A DNA stretch of 56,813 nucleotides, taken from positions 1-56,813 of the forward strand of contig VXRL01000083.1 in assembly GCA_009838515.1 (NCBI GenBank), in the 5' to 3' direction. Shown piece by piece: positions 16,841 through 25,048 of this stretch. The notes beneath the pieces are model-generated. The model was not told the origin of the DNA, ran no database searches, and saw only the letters and a program-made list of their open reading frames with translations. Each line of letters begins with the position of its first letter. The first letter of the stretch is position 1. The translations under genes and the position numbers were made by a program. Origin of the DNA: Terriglobia bacterium (GTDB taxonomy: Bacteria; Acidobacteriota; Terriglobia; Bryobacterales; UBA6623).

Positions 16841-18091
16841 ATGCCCCTTCAGGAGTTCCACTACCGGGACAACCAGCTCTACTGCGAGAATGCGGCCCTG
16901 AGCGCCATCGCACAAGCGGCCGGCACGCCCACCTACGTCTATTCTGCCCACGCGATACGGGAAAACTACCGCGCCTATGAACGCGCCCTTGCCGACGTGC
17001 CGCACCGAATCCACTACGCGGTCAAAGCCAACTCGTCCTTGGCCGTGCTGGCGCTGCTAGCGGCCGAGGGCGCCGGATTCGACATCGTCTCCGGAGGGGA
17101 ACTCTACCGTGTGCTGCGTGCCGGCGGAGATCCGTCCTCAGTCGTCTATTCCGGGGTCGGCAAGACGGCGGCCGAACTCAAGTACGCGCTCGAGCAGCGC
17201 ATCGGCGCGTTCAACTGCGAGTCGGAGCAAGAACTGGACATGCTCCGCGAGGTCGCGGCGCGCCTCGGCGCCAGGCCCGCCGTGGCCCTGCGGGTCAACC
17301 CGAACATCGACGCGAAGACTCATCCGTATATCTCGACGGGGCTTAGCGAGCACAAGTTCGGGATCGGACTGCAAGCCGCCGAATCGCTCTATGGCGAGGC
17401 CGCCAAATGGTCCCCGCTGGAATTCACAGGAATCAGCTGCCACATCGGGTCGCAGATCTTCGACACTAGCGTCTTTTCAGAGGTGTTGAGCCAGATGCTG
17501 GGCTTGGCGGCCCGCCTGCGCGTGCGCGGCTTGCCGATCCAAGGAATCAATCTAGGCGGCGGCCTTGCGGTCGGATACGAGCAGGGCCAGCCCAGCGCAT
17601 CGATCTCAGGCTATTGCCGGATGCTATCTTCGGCTTTCGCGGGCAGCCGATTCGTGCTGGGCCTCGAGCCCGGACGGTCCATCGTGGGACAGGCCGGTGC
17701 CTTGCTGACCTCGGTCTTGGTGTACAAGCAAGCCGATCGCAAGACGTTCCTGGTCGTGGACGGGGCCATGAACGACCTGCTCCGTCCGGCCCTCTACAGT
17801 GCCCACCACGAGATCGTGCCGGTGTTCGACAACGGCGGGCCCCGGCTCCAATGCGATGTAGTCGGGCCGGTCTGCGAGAGCGGCGACTTTTTCGCTACCG
17901 GGCGCGAACTCCCGGCTTGCTCCGCAGGCGACCTGCTGGCAATCGCCACCGCCGGCGCCTACGGCTTCGTGCAGGCGTCGAACTACAACTCCCGCCCGCG
18001 GGCTGCGGAAGTGCTGGTGGACGGCGAGGCCTTCCGCGTCGTGCGCAAGCGCGAGACCCGCGAGGACTTGGTCCGCGGCGAGACCTTCTAG
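16841..18091 (+). CDS. lysA: Diaminopimelate decarboxylase LysA
   Basis: 416 residues, the usual length. A PLP enzyme that removes CO2 from meso-diaminopimelate in the last step of lysine synthesis. The PLP lysine lies in HYAVKANSS (Lys62). Other blocks are SGGELYRVLRAG, VNPNIDAKTHPYISTGLSEHKFGI, CHIGSQI, INLGGGLAVGY, LEPGRSIVGQAG and GPVCESGDFFA, where the Cys acts in catalysis from the second subunit. The C-terminal half is the beta domain typical of group IV decarboxylases. A GGAGG site precedes the ATG. It follows the GAF-PP2C gene by 22 bases on the same strand, though the functions are unrelated. No dapF follows, unlike in many genomes. Confidence 0.97.
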   Translation: MPLQEFHYRDNQLYCENAALSAIAQAAGTPTYVYSAHAIRENYRAYERALADVPHRIHYAVKANSSLAVLALLAAEGAGFDIVSGGELYRVLRAGGDPSSVVYSGVGKTAAELKYALEQRIGAFNCESEQELDMLREVAARLGARPAVALRVNPNIDAKTHPYISTGLSEHKFGIGLQAAESLYGEAAKWSPLEFTGISCHIGSQIFDTSVFSEVLSQMLGLAARLRVRGLPIQGINLGGGLAVGYEQGQPSASISGYCRMLSSAFAGSRFVLGLEPGRSIVGQAGALLTSVLVYKQADRKTFLVVDGAMNDLLRPALYSAHHEIVPVFDNGGPRLQCDVVGPVCESGDFFATGRELPACSAGDLLAIATAGAYGFVQASNYNSRPRAAEVLVDGEAFRVVRKRETREDLVRGETF

Positions 18092-18124
18092 CCACTCAGG
18101 CCCTGCCGACGTGCGTGCAAGGGT

Positions 18125-18922
18125 TCAGAGGCTCGGCTCGAACGGCCACTTCGCCGTCGTGGTGTAGCCGCCATCGGAGGCGATTACCTGGCCCGTGATG
18201 TAGTCGCTGGCGGGGCTCGCTAGAAAGACCGCCAGTCCCGCGATATCGTCTGGTGTGCCAAGGCGAGGATTCGGCTGGACTCCCGCGAGCCACTCTTTCA
18301 TGTGCTCCGGCTGCCACATGTCGCGGTTGAGATCGGTGAGGATGAAGCCCGGCGCTATGCAATTGACCTGGATGTCAGCGTGCGCCCATTCCGCCGCCAA
18401 CACCCGTGTCAGTCCGGCCAGGGCGCTCTTGGTCATCGCATAGACCGACAGGTACGGCAGTCCCAATACGGACATGAGGCTGCCGATGTGCACGATCTTG
18501 CCGCCGCGTCCGCGCTCAACCATGCGTGCCCCGACCGCTTTGGTGAGATGCACGATACCGTGCAGATTCGTCTGCATGATCCGCTCGTATTCCTCTGGAG
18601 AGTAGTCCTGAAAGCGCTTGCGGATGTTGGTGCCGGCGACATTGACCAAGATGTCCACGTCACCGCAAGCGGCCGCAGCCGACTCGATGGACTCGGCATC
18701 TGTAACGTCGAGCCGGACGGCCTCTGCAGAAAGGCCGGCGTCGCGCAAGGTTTGGACTTGGTCCTCCAAGGCGTCTGTCGAGCGCGCGGCCAGCACCGTT
18801 TTCGCACCCTGTGCGGCGGCGGCCCTGGCGATGGCCAGTCCGATGCCCCGGCTAGCGCCGGCGATCAGCGCGGTGCGCCCCTGAAGCGAGAACATTCGTG
18901 CGTAGTCCATGCGGGCTGCCAT
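18125..18922 (-). CDS. SDR-family NAD(P)-dependent oxidoreductase (gluconate 5-dehydrogenase-like)
   Basis: 265 residues of the classical short-chain dehydrogenase fold. Cofactor site AGASRGIG (21-28), NVAG near 94-97, and the catalytic triad Ser148 (IGSLMS), Tyr161 and Lys165 (YAMTK) are all present, followed by the conserved NCIAPGFILTDL and the C-terminal SDYITGQVIASDGGY. The overall pattern, with GTNIRKRFQDYSPEEYERIMQT shortened here as TNIRKRF, fits gluconate/2-dehydro-3-deoxygluconate dehydrogenases, but alcohol substrates vary widely in this family. It is convergent with lysA, 33 bases apart. The start is ATG 18922 or the in-frame ATG at 18910. It would fit with sugar-acid use alongside the SMP-30 and TRAP genes elsewhere in the window. 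Confidence 0.92.
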   Translation of the reverse strand: MAARMDYARMFSLQGRTALIAGASRGIGLAIARAAAAQGAKTVLAARSTDALEDQVQTLRDAGLSAEAVRLDVTDAESIESAAAACGDVDILVNVAGTNIRKRFQDYSPEEYERIMQTNLHGIVHLTKAVGARMVERGRGGKIVHIGSLMSVLGLPYLSVYAMTKSALAGLTRVLAAEWAHADIQVNCIAPGFILTDLNRDMWQPEHMKEWLAGVQPNPRLGTPDDIAGLAVFLASPASDYITGQVIASDGGYTTTAKWPFEPSL

Positions 18923-19113
18923 CTTAGCTCAGGTCGGAATCGGGCCCGCTACCAGCCCTCGCGAGGCGTTTCGACCGTTCAGTCTGTCGCCCACGGCCGG
19001 AATCCCACGCAGCGATTCAGGGTGGCGGAGCGCTGAAGAGTCCGGATCTCGGCAACTCCCCGCATCTGATATTCGACGGTCCTGGGACCTTGTCCAGAAT
19101 CCGCGGCCTGTCG

Positions 19114-20031
19114 TCAGGAAACCGCGGGATGGTCCCGGATCGCATGCTGCACAGTCTGGGAGATCTTCTGCATCGCCACTGAGAGAGCCGATTGCCGCCG
19201 CCAAGCGAGGATGATGGTCCGGTGCGGGATCGGTCGCTCTATCGGTCGCGTCACGAGGTCAGACCGAAGAGTTTCGGTAGGCACCGCGATGAGTGGCAGC
19301 AAGGTGATGCCCATGTCGGCGGACGCCATCTGCACCAGCGTCGGCAAACTCGTCGACCGAAAGCCAAGTTCATAAACGCCGATTCCGCTACAGAACTCGA
19401 TCACCTGATCGCGAAAGCAGTGCCCCTCGTCAAGCAGAAGAAGGTGCTCGCCCTTCAGGGAACTGAAAGGTATGGGCGTCGACGAGCTTCCAAGGCGGTG
19501 GCAGGGCGGCACCGCAAGCACGAACGGATCCTTCGTGATCACCTCGTAGGTGACGTCCCCAATGTCCGATTCCAAGGCAAGAAACGCACCGTCGAGACTC
19601 CCATGGCGGATCTGGCGAACGAGTGTCTCGGTCTTGTCCTCGAGCCAAGCCAGTGTCAAGCGCGGAAGCTCCTGCCGCAGCATCGCAGCCACGGCGGGGA
19701 GCAAGTAGGGTCCGATGGTGGGAATCACGCCGATTCGCAGCGTGCCCGCTAGGGGTTCCAAGAAGCGCTGTGCGGCAATGCTAACATCGTCCGCGTCAAC
19801 CAGAACGTTACGCATGCATTCGATCAGCTCAGATCCTCCCGCGGTGATCAACACCTTTCGACGATCACGCTCGAACAACTGCACGTTCAGCGCGGCTTCA
19901 ACCTTTGCGACTTGCGCGCTCAGCGAAGTCTGGGATACGCCACAGCGCTCAGCTGCCTGGCGAAAGCTCTTCGTGTCCGCTACGGCCACAACGTACTGAA
20001 GCTGTCGGAGCGAGAAGGCGTGCTTGTTCAT
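19114..20031 (-). CDS. oxyR: LysR-type peroxide sensor OxyR
   Basis: 305 residues from the ATG at 20031. The N-terminal winged helix (SLRQLQYVVAVADTKSFRQAA, GVSQTSLSAQVAKVE) binds DNA. The regulatory domain has LDEGHCFRDQVIEFC with Cys205 and Cys214, nine residues apart like Cys199 and Cys208 of E. coli OxyR, so it should sense peroxide by disulfide formation. A longer frame begins upstream at 20151, but those 40 residues do not resemble LysR proteins. Usual OxyR targets (catalase, AhpC) are not adjacent. Instead the divergent neighbour, 607 bases away, is a fatty acid desaturase gene. Whether OxyR controls it is unknown. Confidence 0.92.
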   Translation of the reverse strand: MNKHAFSLRQLQYVVAVADTKSFRQAAERCGVSQTSLSAQVAKVEAALNVQLFERDRRKVLITAGGSELIECMRNVLVDADDVSIAAQRFLEPLAGTLRIGVIPTIGPYLLPAVAAMLRQELPRLTLAWLEDKTETLVRQIRHGSLDGAFLALESDIGDVTYEVITKDPFVLAVPPCHRLGSSSTPIPFSSLKGEHLLLLDEGHCFRDQVIEFCSGIGVYELGFRSTSLPTLVQMASADMGITLLPLIAVPTETLRSDLVTRPIERPIPHRTIILAWRRQSALSVAMQKISQTVQHAIRDHPAVS

Positions 20032-20638
20032 TGTTGACAGCGCTAGGCTATCACAGCTAGAGAAACAACTCCCGGGAGGTGTCAGCCCATGGGCCGAGGT
20101 GACGACCTTGGACCGTTTCGATCTGATTCGATCGAGGAACGCGGCCCACACGCGCGGATCTGATTGAGTCGCAGCTATGCCTGGATCGGGCGGTTGGGGG
20201 ATTCGGCGTCGCGGGCAATGCGTTCGCTTTGCACCTCCGGCACAGGCGCATCCCGGCGTGCACCCTGCCGAAGCCTTGGATCACACCGAACTCTGGGGCT
20301 CAGCGGTGCTGACCGCACTCCTGATGGGGGATTCGGCCGTCAGCCGGCTCTGACACACTCGCGGAATCGCCTCGATTCCTTCTTCGGGAAATTCCCGCAG
20401 AGCCGTGCAGAAGCCATTCGGAATCAGGGTCGTTCGCTGGAGAGCGCAAGCAAGCCGGGGACGTATCCCACACACAGGATCCCGATGGAGAAAATCCGTG
20501 CCCTATACTGAGGCCAACGCTGGTCGGGCCCTTGGCTTAGCGTCAGCCCAGGGGCCGCCGCCTAGCATGGGCAGACAAGGCACTCACTGTGATCTAAGAC
20601 GCGCGCAGAAATCTCCGCCAGCCACTTGCGCGATCAGA
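20032..20638. other. 607-base divergent gap between oxyR and desaturase genes
   Basis: No coding frame in this gap looks real. It should contain the oxyR and desaturase promoters. A TATACT box at 20504-20509 is a candidate -10 element for the desaturase operon, 129 bases before its start, with no good -35 box. The motif GGGGATTCGG occurs twice, near 20193 and 20326. No RNA gene or terminator was recognised. Confidence 0.45.
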
Positions 20639-21526
20639 ATGACCGCAGATTCGGCAATGGAAGTCTCGGAATCCTCGAGACAGCGCTCGAAGCTCTGGAA
20701 GCGCCCCAGTCTTCACCTGCTCAGCAGATGCGTGGTATGCGCAGTCGTTGCGGGCAGCCTGGGCGGACTGTTCTTCGTGCCGTCCAATGGCTGGGGCTAT
20801 TTGGCCGACGTGCTCCTCCGTTCCTACCTGGCGTTTGTGGGCACTGTGATGGCCCACGAGGCGGTGCACGGGCTGATGGGCCGGACACGCGCTGCCAATC
20901 TCTGGTGGGGACGGCTCGCCCTGGTTCCCTGCATGGTGCCGTTCACCAACTTCCGCAAGACCCATCTCCTGCACCACAGATTCACGAATGAGGAGAGCCG
21001 GGACCCGGACCACTTCGTAAAGCCAGACGCAAACCGCGAATGGGAACTCCCGCTGCGGGCGGTGGCGATGCCTCACCACTGGCTGCTCTGGTTGCGAAAG
21101 CGAGAGGGCGTCGACGGCTCTCACGTACGCGAGTTGCTGCTGAACTACTTGGGCATCGCGCTGGTCTATCTCGCGATCTTTCTTCTGCTGGGCCTGGAAA
21201 GGATGGTTTCCGGCATGCTCCCGTTGCTTGTGATCGTGTCGCTGCTGCTGTGGTACCCGTTCGCGTTCAAGACGCACGAGGGCTTCTCGACCGGAAGCCC
21301 GGAATCGCGCTCGCACAACTACTACGGGCGGCTGATGTACTGGTTCTCATTCGGCTTGTCGATGCACAGAACGCATCACCTGCGCCCGCACCTTGGTTGG
21401 ATCGAGCTGCTTCCATTTGTCGAGCCGGCACCCTCCACGGCCAGCGCACTGATTCCGAGGCGCGACATCCGAAACGACCGAGCGCCGGCGGTCCCCGATG
21501 CCCAATCCCGCTCTCAGCACGCTTGA
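20639..21526 (+). CDS. Membrane fatty acid desaturase
   Basis: About 295 residues with several hydrophobic segments and the three histidine boxes of di-iron membrane desaturases: HEAVH (73-77), HLLHH (109-113) and HRTHH (243-247). These bind the diiron centre on the cytoplasmic side. Family members insert double bonds into, or hydroxylate, acyl chains or carotenoids. An upstream in-frame extension back to 20405 reads as non-coding, so the start is taken at ATG 20639 (or ATG 20657). The last 29 bases overlap the acyltransferase-like gene, and that gene in turn overlaps the GH3 gene, so the three are almost certainly co-translated. The specific substrate is inferred to be an acyl group handled by the same cluster. 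Confidence 0.88.
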   Translation: MTADSAMEVSESSRQRSKLWKRPSLHLLSRCVVCAVVAGSLGGLFFVPSNGWGYLADVLLRSYLAFVGTVMAHEAVHGLMGRTRAANLWWGRLALVPCMVPFTNFRKTHLLHHRFTNEESRDPDHFVKPDANREWELPLRAVAMPHHWLLWLRKREGVDGSHVRELLLNYLGIALVYLAIFLLLGLERMVSGMLPLLVIVSLLLWYPFAFKTHEGFSTGSPESRSHNYYGRLMYWFSFGLSMHRTHHLRPHLGWIELLPFVEPAPSTASALIPRRDIRNDRAPAVPDAQSRSQHA

Positions 21527-22727
21527 CCTCGTCAGCCTGATCATGGACAGCGAGGTCCGGCGGCTCGACTTCGCAGTTCTGCTTCATTTCGACCGGGAGA
21601 TCGACGCGAACGACCTCGCGCGCGGAGCACTCAGCGCGCGAAGGCTTTACTCAACGACGGCATGCAACGTCGTTCACGGCCGCTGGTGTCCGCTGGAGCC
21701 AGATTCCTGCGAGTTGGCGTTTCGCTCGCTTGGGCGAGGGGAGAGCAAGGGGCTCATCGAGCAGTTCCTTCGGAGGCCGTTCGATCTCGCGAGCGGACCG
21801 CCGCTCCGCCAAGCGTGGGTCCGCGACGCAGAAACCGGAAATGGCTGCCTTGTCACCAAGGTCCACCACTGTGTGGCGGACCTGCTCAGTGTCCTGGCAT
21901 GGATTCGACACCAGCTGCGCGTCGCCTCGGATCTGGAGCGACCCTGCTCGAAGCCCGCTGCTGTGGTGCCACCTGCGCTTGCGCAAGCACCGCCTGGTGC
22001 CAAGCGGAACCCGGCATGGGACCGCTGCGCCCCTCTGTGGACCCGTCCCGGGGAGGCATCCGGCGAAAAGCGCTGGACTACAAGCTCGTTTTCGCACGGC
22101 GAGCTCGCGGGAATCTCCTTGGCGGAATGTGGGTTCACGCTCAACGATGTCTTGGTAGTCGCCGCGTTGGAGACGCTCCAAGAATGGAACCGGATCCAAG
22201 GCTACAACGGACGGCGGGTAGGGATTTGGCTGCCCGTCAACATTCGTCGAGATGCATTCGAGGGATTCGGCAACGCCTCGAGCCGCATCCGGATACGCAG
22301 GGACTATGCCGACGGGCTGGATATCGCGGACAAGTGCCGCGCCGTTCGATCGCAAATCAACCTCGCCCGGGAGCGTGGTGAATGGATCGTTCCCCGGCGA
22401 ACGCTGCTGACCGGGATTCCACTGCGATTCAGCGCCCCGCTCGTCCGCAGGTACTTGAACCGCCCGTGGGCGGATATGGGCTCCGCTGCGTTCAGCCACG
22501 TCCAGAAGTGGCCCGGACAAGACGATCCGGTTTTCGCAGGGTTGCGGGAGCTCGGCGTGCTGGGCGCCATGCACCGGCGCCACGCCCTGATCTTCGCCGC
22601 GGTGTCGTTGGGCGAACGGACCTGGATGACGATCACCTATGACCCGGCTCTGCTGTGGCCGGAAGATATCGCAATCATTCGGGACCGCTACCTGAGCACC
22701 GTCGAAGCGGCATCGCGAGGGCTCTGA
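21498..22727 (+). CDS. HHxxxD acyltransferase (condensation / wax ester synthase-like)
   Basis: 409 residues of the CoA-dependent acyltransferase superfamily. The catalytic HHxxxD motif is HHCVAD at 123-128, though the Gly that usually follows is Leu. Other family traits are the opening STLDLVSLIMDSEVRRLDF, DFDL-type FDLASGPPLRQAWV, the FTLNDVLVVAALETLQEW helix and the WLPVNIR segment that stands for the DFG-like bridge region. It is shorter than two-domain NRPS condensation domains and closest in layout to WS/DGAT or papA-like enzymes. It likely joins an acyl group to an alcohol or amine. It is sandwiched by overlaps between desaturase (29 bases) and GH3 gene (TGATG), which suggests sequential use of one acyl substrate. 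Confidence 0.85.
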   Translation: MPNPALSTLDLVSLIMDSEVRRLDFAVLLHFDREIDANDLARGALSARRLYSTTACNVVHGRWCPLEPDSCELAFRSLGRGESKGLIEQFLRRPFDLASGPPLRQAWVRDAETGNGCLVTKVHHCVADLLSVLAWIRHQLRVASDLERPCSKPAAVVPPALAQAPPGAKRNPAWDRCAPLWTRPGEASGEKRWTTSSFSHGELAGISLAECGFTLNDVLVVAALETLQEWNRIQGYNGRRVGIWLPVNIRRDAFEGFGNASSRIRIRRDYADGLDIADKCRAVRSQINLARERGEWIVPRRTLLTGIPLRFSAPLVRRYLNRPWADMGSAAFSHVQKWPGQDDPVFAGLRELGVLGAMHRRHALIFAAVSLGERTWMTITYDPALLWPEDIAIIRDRYLSTVEAASRGL

Positions 22728-24328
22728 TGCGCGCGGGATACAACGACGCCGTGCGATTCTTGATCGGCGTTGCCTTGCGAGCGGCGGGCGCGCTGGCGGA
22801 GATCCTACACCGTCTGCGAGCGCGACATCACCGGTTGCTGTGGTCGAGGCTGCGGCGCCGTTTCGGGATCTTCCCCGAAACGGAGCTGACAACAGAAGTG
22901 CCTCCCGTTGATCCGGCAAGCGATTCAACGCCGATCGCAAGCACGTCGGGAACGAGGGGCAGCCCAAAGCTGCTCGCCTATGGCTGGCGACGGATTACCG
23001 CGGTGCGCTGGGTGTTTGTCGATTCGTTCATGCGGGCGTTCTGGATGCTGGGAGTTCGCCGCACAAGCATGTACGTATTCGGTCCCGTCCAACCGGACGG
23101 CTCGCTGAGCAGCCTGTTGCTCAGCGAGGCGGGCAGGCCGTCCTACCTTGCAACACTGCAGGCTCCGTACCGGATGCACTGCTGGAAGCCTCTGGGGCCG
23201 TTGCACGACACCTATGGCCTCGAGGCCGTCCGGCTGTGGGTTCTGGCGGTTTCTAATCCGGGAGTGCTATACAGCACCAACCCGTCCACGATGTCAATCT
23301 TCTTCGACACTCTGGAAGACGACTGGCCGCGATGCAGCGCCTTGGTGCGAGATTGCGTCCGAAATCCCGACAAGATGGATCCGCTGCTGGCCACCGCGAC
23401 CCGCCGCATTGCCTCCAACGGTTATGCACAGCGTCTGAAGAGGATCGCGGAGAGCCAGACATTCCTGCCAATCGACGCATGGGCTCCGGCGACTCGCGTA
23501 TATATCTGCTGGTCCGGCGGGTATCTCGCACCGTTTCTCGACCGGCTCGAGTCGCACTTGCCCGCCTCTCGCTTCCGCCGCCTGCCTATGTACTCCATGT
23601 CGACCGAGACGGTCGAGACGATCCCCGACTTCCGGCTCGGCGATCCGTCGTTCCTGCCGATTGCCCCCGGCGTCTGCTGCGAGTTCCTAGAGGCTGGCGC
23701 CCCCCGGACTCCGGCCCGGCTCCTAGCCCCCAACGAGCTCTCTGCCGGTTGCGTCTACGAACTCGTGGTCAGCAACGCGCACGGCCTGCGGCGCTATTGC
23801 ACCGGCGACCTGTTTAGAGTCGAGCGGTTCGTCGGCGACTTGCCCGACCTCCAGTTTCTCCGTCGCCGAGGCCTCGGGTACTCCTTCACGGGCGAAAAGC
23901 TGACCGGGACTCAGGCACTCCTGGCGTACAAACGCCTCCGGAGATCGTTTCCCGACCTAGCTGACGACCACGCGCTGACCTGCTTTCCCTCTCTGCAACC
24001 GCTTGAAGGCTTGCCACACTACCGGCTTGTCCTTGTCTACCCCGGCCAGAAAGACCCCGGCCCCGTAGCCGGGTTGCCGGAGCGGTTCGACGAATTGCTC
24101 CGCGACGTGAACAGCGAGTACCGCGCCAAGCGGTCGAGCGGTCGCCTGGGGGCCGTGAGGCTGGAGCGGGTCGGGTTGCACGGGCTCCGGGAACGTCTGC
24201 CCCGAGGAAGCGGGGACGGACTGGATTCCCAGTTCAAGTTCTTGCCGCTCTACCCACGATTGTGGGAGTCCTCGGAGGGGGGCCGATCTGCGTCGAATCG
24301 CCGGCCAAGCGCTCCACGCAGCGTCTAG
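22727..24328 (+). CDS. GH3-family acyl-adenylating enzyme (acyl-amido synthetase-like)
   Basis: 533 residues. The three ANL-type motifs of GH3 proteins are visible: STSGTRGSPK (72-81, ATP P-loop), YSMSTET (289-295, in place of YxSSE) and RRYCTGDLFRVE (355-366, YxxGD), followed by GYSFTGEKLTGTQA, the GH3-specific C-terminal hinge block. Plant GH3 enzymes activate jasmonate, indole acetate or benzoates as AMP esters and join them to amino acids; bacterial members are mostly uncharacterised. The N-terminus has a hydrophobic helix (RFLIGVALRAAGALAEIL), so it may associate with the membrane. The start ATG overlaps the stop of the acyltransferase gene (TGATG), showing translational coupling. The product is predicted to be an acyl amide or ester. 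Confidence 0.88.
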   Translation: MRAGYNDAVRFLIGVALRAAGALAEILHRLRARHHRLLWSRLRRRFGIFPETELTTEVPPVDPASDSTPIASTSGTRGSPKLLAYGWRRITAVRWVFVDSFMRAFWMLGVRRTSMYVFGPVQPDGSLSSLLLSEAGRPSYLATLQAPYRMHCWKPLGPLHDTYGLEAVRLWVLAVSNPGVLYSTNPSTMSIFFDTLEDDWPRCSALVRDCVRNPDKMDPLLATATRRIASNGYAQRLKRIAESQTFLPIDAWAPATRVYICWSGGYLAPFLDRLESHLPASRFRRLPMYSMSTETVETIPDFRLGDPSFLPIAPGVCCEFLEAGAPRTPARLLAPNELSAGCVYELVVSNAHGLRRYCTGDLFRVERFVGDLPDLQFLRRRGLGYSFTGEKLTGTQALLAYKRLRRSFPDLADDHALTCFPSLQPLEGLPHYRLVLVYPGQKDPGPVAGLPERFDELLRDVNSEYRAKRSSGRLGAVRLERVGLHGLRERLPRGSGDGLDSQFKFLPLYPRLWESSEGGRSASNRRPSAPRSV

Positions 24329-24360
24329 AACGGCGATTCGCCCGCTTGGCGAGAGCGCTT

Positions 24361-25017
24361 TCACCGCCTTGTTCCGACCTCCATCGAGGCTAGCATGGAC
24401 TCCAGTCCTGCGAAGGAACGGAAGTCCTGTCCTAGCAACAGGACCCTGCACCCAGCTGCTGCCGCTCCGGCCCCGTCGGTTTCCGGACGGTTTCCGATGT
24501 GCAACAGGCTCTCGGGCTGCAAGCCGAGATCGCGAAGGATGCGCCTGAACGGCTCGGGACTCGGCTTGAGATAGCCGAGTCGCTCGCCGGAGTAGATCGC
24601 GTCGAAGCAGCCAAGCAGGCCGAGACTGGCGAGTTTGTGCGTGGGCTCGAAGTCCGATAGAGCGACTTGCGATTCGAATCGGGCCCTGAAAGCGCGCAGC
24701 GTCGAGGCGACCCCGGGACGCGCTCCCAGCGCTGCGATTTCAGGCGACAGCCAAGCCTGCTCGACGGCCACGCGCTCCTCGATGCTGGCATCGTCGGTCT
24801 GGAGCCGTCCGCCGTTGGCGCGGACCTGTTCCATGCGCTTACGAAACCTGCGCATGCCCCCCGCCGCTCTCCATGCTGCAGTCGCATTCCCATCCAAGGG
24901 AGCCGACAGGAGTGTCACGCAGAATCGAGCCGTCAGCCGACGAGTGGAGTACAGGGTGCCGTCGACGTCCCAGCTGACCGCCCGCACAGCTCCGATGTCG
25001 ATTTCCTCGGAGCGCAT
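24361..25017 (-). CDS. HAD-superfamily hydrolase
   Basis: 218 residues. Motif I is SWDVDGTLY with nucleophile Asp17 and acid Asp19. Motif II lies around VALSDFEPT, motif III Lys in GYLKPSPEPF, and motif IV in LLHIGNRPETDGAGAAAAG, where the first Asp of GDxxxxD is Asn. The helical cap is inserted after motif I. Such proteins are cytoplasmic phosphatases for small phosphorylated metabolites such as sugar phosphates or phosphoglycolate. The gene is convergent with the GH3 gene (32 bases apart) and divergent from the methyltransferase-like gene (31 bases). The tight packing suggests it belongs to the same cluster, but this is inference. Confidence 0.85.
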   Translation of the reverse strand: MRSEEIDIGAVRAVSWDVDGTLYSTRRLTARFCVTLLSAPLDGNATAAWRAAGGMRRFRKRMEQVRANGGRLQTDDASIEERVAVEQAWLSPEIAALGARPGVASTLRAFRARFESQVALSDFEPTHKLASLGLLGCFDAIYSGERLGYLKPSPEPFRRILRDLGLQPESLLHIGNRPETDGAGAAAAGCRVLLLGQDFRSFAGLESMLASMEVGTRR

Positions 25018-25036
25018 GCCGGGCGGGCCTCGGTGC

Positions 25037-25042
25037 TACTGT
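25037..25042 (+). promoter_or_regulatory. TACTGT -10-like box in a 31-base divergent gap
   Basis: TACTGT ends 6 bases before the methyltransferase-like ATG (25049). The reverse complement of an overlapping TACAGT gives a possible -10 box for the divergent HAD gene. There is no room for ordinary leaders, so at least one transcript may be leaderless. Confidence 0.35.
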
Positions 25043-25048
25043 ACCGCT

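Noticed and set aside
20405..20638. N-terminal extension of the desaturase from 20405
   Set aside because: The added residues are Arg/Pro-rich with no membrane or desaturase features, so the start at 20639 is preferred.
21651..22967. A 438-codon minus-strand open frame opposite the acyltransferase gene
   Set aside because: No family resemblance and Arg/Ser-rich composition; the plus-strand gene has the catalytic motif and overlaps its partners.
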